Shown one piece after another: positions 58,143 through 64,000 of a stretch of DNA of 64,000 nucleotides. Origin of the DNA: Maratus speciosus (Eukaryota; Arthropoda; Arachnida; Araneae; Salticidae). Location: NCBI GenBank assembly GCA_963932465.1, contig OZ010796.1:73969974-74033973 (forward strand), in the 5' to 3' direction. Below the pieces are notes generated by a model. It was not told the DNA's origin. It saw only the letters and a list, made by a program, of their open reading frames with translations, and did no database searches. Position numbers and translations under genes: made by a program. Position 1 is the first letter of the stretch. Every line of letters starts with the position of its first letter.

Positions 58143-59576
58143 CCCTTAACAAAAATAGTCCATAGAGCTGTAAAGAACATTTAGAATTCTGTACAAGTTC
58201 TATATTCTTTCTATAGAATACTATTTCTATAGAGTTTTGAAGAGTTCTATAGAACAGTTTTTCTAAAGAAAATTAGACTATAGAATTCATAAAAGTTCTG
58301 TAGAAATTTTTTTCTATAGAACAGTTTTTTTATATTTATAATATATATATGTGTGTGAAAGATCAAAGCACAAATATATGAAGAAATTGGTGAAATTCTA
58401 AAGATGAACAAGATATGAAAATAGGAAAACAGTATGGAAAATAAGAAACTATGAATAACCCACAGAATCATCAGAGGAGCTTGCAGGTTAATTCATAGTG
58501 AAGATGCGTTATTTCATCCCAATTTTGTCGGCATTAAGCCTAAAATGACAAAATTTAGCTCCTAATAGCGCGTCATAAAAGAAATGTTAAATAACCAAGA
58601 GATCTAAAGAAAGATTACACCTCACACAGGATATTAAAAATTGAAAAATGATTAGAGCACAATACCTCAATTATATACTAGAATACAAAACTTCAGAAAA
58701 TTGACCCACTATATTATAACTTGTGAGGATGCAATCAGATTTAATACTATCAAAACATGTGGCCAGCAGTTAGTCACTGAATATCAAAACATTGCTCATT
58801 TTTTCATGCCAGAGTTATTTTTTATTAATAAAATAAAACGAAATGCAATCATAAGACGAAATGCAGTATTTCACTTTGATTCAATCATAAAATATACAAT
58901 ATGAACTTAAAAAATATATATTGGTCTTTTAAAATTTGTGTACTAATTTATTTATATTAAAAATTAAAACAAAAATTGTAATACATCTGTTTAATATAAT
59001 AGTACTTCATAGAGTAAATATGATTATAATGTAATTCAATTCTAATAGATTTTGATTCAATTGTTAATGTGAGATACAATATGTAATCTATATATCAGTC
59101 GAACTACTGATTTAAATGATGGATAATTAATTTGCTTGCTTATGATTCATTACTTTGTTTAAATACCACGAACAAAATAAATAAGTAAATCAATCAATAA
59201 ATAAATACATAAATTCTTTACTTTAACGGACTTTATTTTTTCTTCTTAAATCTGATTTTCTAAGTTACAAATGGTTTTGATTTTCTAATTCGCGCAGTTT
59301 GAGAATCAGCGTAAATTCTACATTGGTTTAATGTTTGTAAACGCAAATCACAAAAGAAACAAAGTTGAAACAGTATAATAAGAATTTTGACTCTATATTA
59401 TTTCTATAGATATTTTTATAGAAGGTTTACAGACATTTCTATTGAACTTATACAAATATTTGAGTAGCTTTTTAGTTAAAATACATTATAGAAGAATGGG
59501 CCATAATTCTATAGGATTTTATAATATTTTTTCTATAGTTTTTTTTATACAATTGTATAAGAAATTTTTGTAAGGG
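58143..59576. mobile_element. 1.4-kb TIR element ending CCCTTA(A)CAAAAAT
   Basis: CCCTTAACAAAAATAG at the left pairs with ATTTTTGTAAGGG at the right. TTCTATAGAA and close variants recur many times in the first 200 bp and again near 59400-59540. No transposase was recognised, and the flanking duplication is unclear. Confidence 0.6.
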
Positions 59577-59878
59577 AAAGTTTTATAAAATGAACGCCTG
59601 TATTCAATTTCATGGCCATTTTGTTCCAGGCACTGCTGATAACCTGAAGCGGTGGAATTACAAACAATTTTCTCTGCATTTGCGGGATTTGTTTATTCCA
59701 TCTTACTCACACTACTATTTATTTATCAAAATTGTAAGTCGCGTAAGGAAATGTTGTTTCAAACTCTTCTAAACTGTCTCTGCACTTGAGCTTACGTTTT
59801 CAAATTTTCAGTACCATTTGAGGATAAATTAACTTTCTCCGAAAGACTTTCTTCAATTCATGGAAATATTCCTAGCAG

Positions 59879-60764
59879 CACTGTTTCCGGTATGTATCCG
59901 AAAATTAAAGAAATTTCCATTCTTTTTTCCCGTTCTAGGACGGGAAATTTCCGTAATCTGAAAAAAGGGTTTTTTTTTTTTTTTATAAAATACGCCACTC
60001 TTTCTTCCGTGGATCCACATGGTTTTGAACTTGAGACCGCGCGTTTCGAATCGAGCATGTTAACCACTTGGCCAGCGAGCACTTGGTACAGTTTAAAATG
60101 AAGATACAGGTTCTTTTCAAATGAGGTATTGGTAAGGCTTGCCAAATTTCTTGTTGAGAAATCTCGGAAACTTAAACTTAATTGCAGGGACATTTTGTCA
60201 TTATGAAATAATGGTTGGTGTTTTAATACTTATAAAATAGTAGAGGATAAAAATGTTACATATTAGACATATTTTTGATAAGGCATAATTTGATTGTTAG
60301 ATGTAAAATAGGAATATTACATTTTCAATTAAATTCGAGAAGAAATGTTTGCTTTTTTGAATAAAATCGATTATTTTAATTTGAAAGAAAACTACTATAT
60401 ATTTTTTAACTGTGTTCGTTTAGAATATCTTTTTAATACTCTGAAAAATAAATTATGAATAAGTTTAAATGAATAAGAAACGTGCTACTTTAATAAATTC
60501 GAAAGCATTATTTTTGTTTGTTTTTAAATAAAATAGAAAATTTAATTTATTGAATTTTCGGTGTTTCATTTTAAAAATAAATTTGAACTTTGGTATTAAT
60601 ACAACCACTACGCATGCGCGCCAGGAATAAACGGAATTTCCCCTCTTTTTCAGGATTACGGGAAGAATTAGCGGAAAAGGCATGTTTTCTAGGAGTACGG
60701 AAATTATTTGTTTAAAAAGGACGGATATTTTAGTGTATAAAGACGAACTTTTCTGACAGTGTAG
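59879..60764. mobile_element. Possible CACTGT-ended element
   Basis: CACTGTTTCCGG at the left and CTGACAGTG at the right are weakly inverted. GGGAAATTTCCG near 59942 and GGAATTTCCCC near 60632 are inverted, and CGCATGCG lies near the right side (60610), as in the element at 39746-42261. Tentative. Confidence 0.35.
59995..60090 (-). pseudogene. Possible tRNA-derived sequence (Ser/Leu-like)
   Basis: On the - strand an A-box-like TGGCCAAGTGGTTAAC and, about 35 bases later, a B-box-like AAGTTCAAAACC occur with tRNA-like spacing. Stems are poor. It may be a decayed tRNA or SINE head. Confidence 0.3.
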
Positions 60765-60839
60765 TATTGTTTCAGCTATTATTTCAAATTAGACAAACCT
60801 GAAAGGTAAAAAAGAACGTGCCAACTAAAAATAAAAATA

Positions 60840-61582
60840 CAGTGAAACCTCCCTGTGCGACCACCTCCCTGAACGACCAGTTTTTTTCATGGAACGAAAT
60901 TTATTCCCATAGGCTCAATACTAATATTACCTCTATTCAGAGACCATCCCAGTTGAACTCCCTCCATGAGCGACCCATTTCTTTGAAGAAAATGAAACGA
61001 ATTCCATTTTTTCCTGGTCGCTTGAAAACGGTTTTATTAGAAAAATAATTCCGGAGAGCGCATTATTCATAAAACTTCTAAACTAAGTTTCGAATTTTTT
61101 TTCATTCCGGTAAATTTTATGTGTTTAAACTCCTTTGTGCCTTTTTAGGCAATGAATTTAACTCTGACAAATTAAGAATGACGGTCAATAAACTCCCCTG
61201 CCCTATTCTGTGAGGAAACTGTCAAAGAAATAAAGTATTGAAATCGTCATTATTTGTTCCCGTCCAAAAAAAAGGCGTTTATTTACTGAACTTTGAAAGG
61301 ACTGGGAAATAAAAGTTATAAAAGATAAAACCGTAAAATCAAAGCAAACATCAATGTATTAATTTTTTAAACTCTGCAGACATTAACTTATGTAATTAAC
61401 TTTTGTTTTGATACTTAAATTTTCATATTTTTCCTAATGTGAAAAATAAATTTTAGTAACTTTGTTATCTTTTTTCAACAGTTAAAATCTAGATTTAAAA
61501 ATTACCTTCATTAAGAGACCACCTCTCATAGCGACCAATTAATATTGGAAAGGAACGTGGTCTCTTTAAGGAGGTTTTACTG
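60840..61582. mobile_element. pogo/Tigger-type MITE
   Basis: TA lies on both sides (60838-60839 and 61583-61584). CAGTGAAACCTCCCTGTGCG at the left pairs with AGGAGGTTTTACTG at the right. TGCGACCACC and GAGACCACCTC motifs recur inside in both orientations. CAGT-AACCTC ends with a TA target are typical of pogo/Tigger elements. The ORF at 60818-61048 overlaps the end and is not a gene. Confidence 0.8.
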
Positions 61583-61648
61583 TATATATCTTAAAACAGT
61601 GCCTGTATATATCGGATGATTCAGAATAGATGGAATGACGATTATCTC

Positions 61649-62731
61649 TTAAGGCGGTTCTCAGAAAAATATTTTCCCCCCGCTCTACAAAGTAAAATTT
61701 TCTGACTCATTTTTAAACATAAAAGAGCGATACTTACAGGTAGTGCTGACAGGTCTATTTCCACGAAAAGCGGGACAGAGAGACAAAAAAACGGGACAGC
61801 GACTTCTAAATAAGGACATTAAAATACAGTAAACCATATCAAAACGGAACCTCGTTATAACTTAATCCTGTTATCCGTACAGGAGTAATATCATACAATT
61901 ATATCTGATATGTCAAACTGTTTAAAACGAAAAAAAAAATTACCCTTTAGATTCCGCCTTAGCAGGTTTTACTATATTAAGCACAATAATCTTATCGAGT
62001 AAAACTTAAAAAACCGGAATCGCTGGAACAGTGAAATTCTTACTTTAAAAACAGAATTCCTTTATAAACAGGTCCAGTTTTACTGGATTTTCTGAACAAA
62101 GTACAGTAAAACCTGCGAAAACAGAAGCGCCATGAACAGAGAAAAATTCCGTTCTATACAGTCTCTTCCGTAGTGGCAAATAGATTTGTAAGGAAATTTT
62201 TTTAATGACACTAAAAATTTTCCGATATAGACAGGTTTTACTTCAAAGTTCCACTCAATGCAGACTAATGAATAAAAAAAGTAAGAAAATAAATCTAAAA
62301 AGATTGCGCATCATTGAAAGATCGGGACATTTGGTGCCCTGCGCTGTGGTTACGCGGGACAGGTCTTTGGAGCCTCTGAAAATCGGGACACCTGGCCACA
62401 CTACTTGCAGGCATGATTATTGAAGTGATTTGTAATATGATTTTTTTTTTTCATTTTCCAATAAAAGAATTGCATCTTGAGTTATTAGTGACTATTGCTT
62501 CAGAACGGCTGTGTTCTCCCTTTCCTGCGCTGTCACGTTCAGAAATTCGGTTTAAAACGTTCACTTTGACAGCATTTTCTCAAAAAAACTTCTGTGGGTA
62601 CAGAAAAACATAAATAGTCTGATTACAAAGTTTCTGAATAAGAGAAACTGCCAATTTTATGCATTTGCGAAGAAAAACTAATTAAGAAATGTGTCAGAAA
62701 TTATCCACTTTGGACTCGATAAGAGCCTTAA
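61649..62731. mobile_element. TTAA-flanked family G, copy G5, hosting a hAT
   Basis: TTAAGGCGGTTCTCAGAAAA at the left and GAGCCTTAA at the right, with TTAA at both ends. The right half keeps GTTCAGAAATTCGGTTTAAA and AACTGCCAATTTTATGCATT. It is split by the hAT element at 61741-62403. Confidence 0.72.
61741..62403. mobile_element. 663-bp hAT MITE containing pogo-type fragments
   Basis: The duplication is CTTACAGG (61733-61740) and CTTGCAGG (62404-62411), 7 of 8 bases. The ends are TAGTGCTGACAGGT and ACCTGGCCACACTA. Two inner segments (61827-61973 and 62104-62242) have ends of the CAGTAAAACCT type found in pogo/Tigger elements. The GGGACA and CGGGACA motifs near both ends are also inverted. 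Confidence 0.75.
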
Positions 62732-62983
62732 ACTGCTGATATTAGAAACATGCCGCACACTTATTTATAAAGTGACGCAAAATACATAAATTTTTAGTTA
62801 TCACTATTTAAATCATAAGTTAACATTCATGTATCATATAGCAAAAGTACAGTCGTCCCCCCCTCCCCCCAATGGCGAAAAAAACTAGAACACCCTCTTA
62901 TACTTTAATCTCTAAATTGTTAGAAAGGGGGGAAAAAACTGAAATAGCCATTCCACTGGAAATTATAACTTTTGTCCATTTAT

Positions 62984-63027
<44 letters not shown>

Positions 63028-64000
63028 AAGGGATTGATGACACTAAAAGAGAAGACATTCGGTCAAGTAGTTTAGAATTTTTGAAGGTTTTGAAACTCCT
63101 GGTCTGAAATTTATTTGTGATCGTTACAAAACAGTGTGCAATGCGGGTAGCTTTTGAAGCATAAATCAAACTGCAGGTGGAAGCGAACTGAAATTTTTTT
63201 GATTCGCCTATTTGAAGTTTTTGGAAATCTATTTCTGTTTTAAAAAATCTTATACTTTACAATTCTTTTCTTTTTTTATTTCGAAAATTACATTTTTTTT
63301 TTCGAAATAATTTTGATAAAATTATAAATTGGAACCTTTGAATTTTTTAAAACAGAAATTGATTTTTACAGTCTTCAAACATGCGAATCTAAAATGACAG
63401 CTCATTCTGCCCAGTAGTTCTTGGGTTATAGTTAAAAATTAATGTTAGAATCTGTTTTGCAACGATTACAAATGAATTTAAAATTAAGATCCTCCAAAAT
63501 TTAAATCTTAATAATTCCTAAACTATTTGGTATCGTAAGGTGAAATTTACCGATAAAGCCACATCCGATGTCAAAAATAGGTGCTCGTAATTAAACTTTT
63601 CACATTTGGTACAATTTTACTATGAAGACGCCCTTCTAAGCCCCATTTTTAAAACATATATTTAAAAAAATCATAGTCGAAGGCTATAATCCAGTAGCAA
63701 AGCTATTTCCATTTTGTTTCTGTGACAATTTGAAAATAAAAATTTTATGCGGTGTTCTTTTTTTCTATTTCGATTGTACATCAATTGAACTTTATACAGG
63801 ATGCCCATGTCCCAGTCTCAGTGGTACAATATAACAGTTTAACTTAGGCTATTGACAACAAATCATACATCCAATGGAAGGTAAACTAACCTAGTTTTTC
63901 TGACAAATGTTCAATAGGTGACCCTTTATTGATACGGCACACATCCAACCTAAAGTCTCATTCTTCCCGCACTTCGGTGAACAAGTCCGAAGTCATGGAA
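62732..64000. other. AT-rich DNA with a 38-base poly-T tract
   Basis: No gene or bounded element was recognised. A pure T run lies at about 62986-63023 and a C-rich tract near 62856-62871. ATTTTTTTTTTCG and CGAAAT motifs near 63280-63310 are partly self-complementary. An element may continue beyond the window end. Confidence 0.5.

Noticed and set aside
59590..59772. 60-residue ORF after TTTTGTTCCAG, considered as the next transporter exon
   Set aside because: The sequence has no MFS pattern and its phase and content do not continue the exon ending at 58010.

Overview
This is AT-rich animal genomic DNA, almost certainly from an arthropod. The transposon types (a SETMAR-type mariner, hAT, piggyBac-like, Helitron and pogo elements, and a RAG1-like transposase) would fit a chelicerate such as a spider, but the window alone cannot prove the taxon. 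There is no bacterial, organellar or rRNA sequence. Most of the 64 kb is made of mobile elements nested in each other. Many of them can be bounded to the base by terminal inverted repeats (TIRs), target-site duplications (TSDs), or an empty site preserved in a neighbouring repeat copy.

The only host gene I can support is on the + strand: two exons of a major facilitator superfamily (MFS) transporter, best matching the SLC18B1/vesicular amine transporter-like group. The exons are at 24776-24849 and 57863-58010. They join in phase (GG|A) and place consecutive membrane segments side by side. The intron between them would be about 33 kb, and the elements between 24.85 and 57.86 kb lie in it. Other exons are outside the window or not recognised.

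Layout. 1-2.8 kb: nothing recognisable. 2.8-9.6 kb: a TTAA-flanked MITE; a large foldback element with a mariner (DD34D transposase, frameshifted) in one arm; and a small AGGTGCGTTCG-ended repeat split by a 2.4-kb element that carries five direct copies of GTTACTCTTGTGAC. 10.1-20.3 kb: two abutting copies of a TTAA-flanked family. The first holds a 1.5-kb palindrome. The second holds a Helentron-like element with ~340-bp internal tandem repeats, into which two near-identical reverse copies are inserted. 20.5-24.7 kb: a hAT element and several TTAA MITEs. 24.8-57.9 kb (intron): TTAA elements; an element with a 5-bp TSD; Helentron-like copies at 30.9 and 54.3 kb; a Helitron full of a 143-bp minisatellite at 33.7-35.3 kb; a mariner-derived element with a DDE fragment; a hAT inserted into the terminus of a related hAT (39.3-44.7 kb); and a deleted mariner that hosts both a 3.1-kb hAT and a 2.8-kb transposon with a broken RAG1-like gene (46.9-53.4 kb). 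58-64 kb: a CCCTTA-ended element, a pogo/Tigger MITE, and a TTAA element hosting a hAT that itself contains pogo-type fragments.

No element has an intact transposase; all look non-autonomous or dead. The main value of the window is as a stratified record of insertions, including internal empty sites that fix the ends of a Helitron and a Helentron-like element without any outside alignment.
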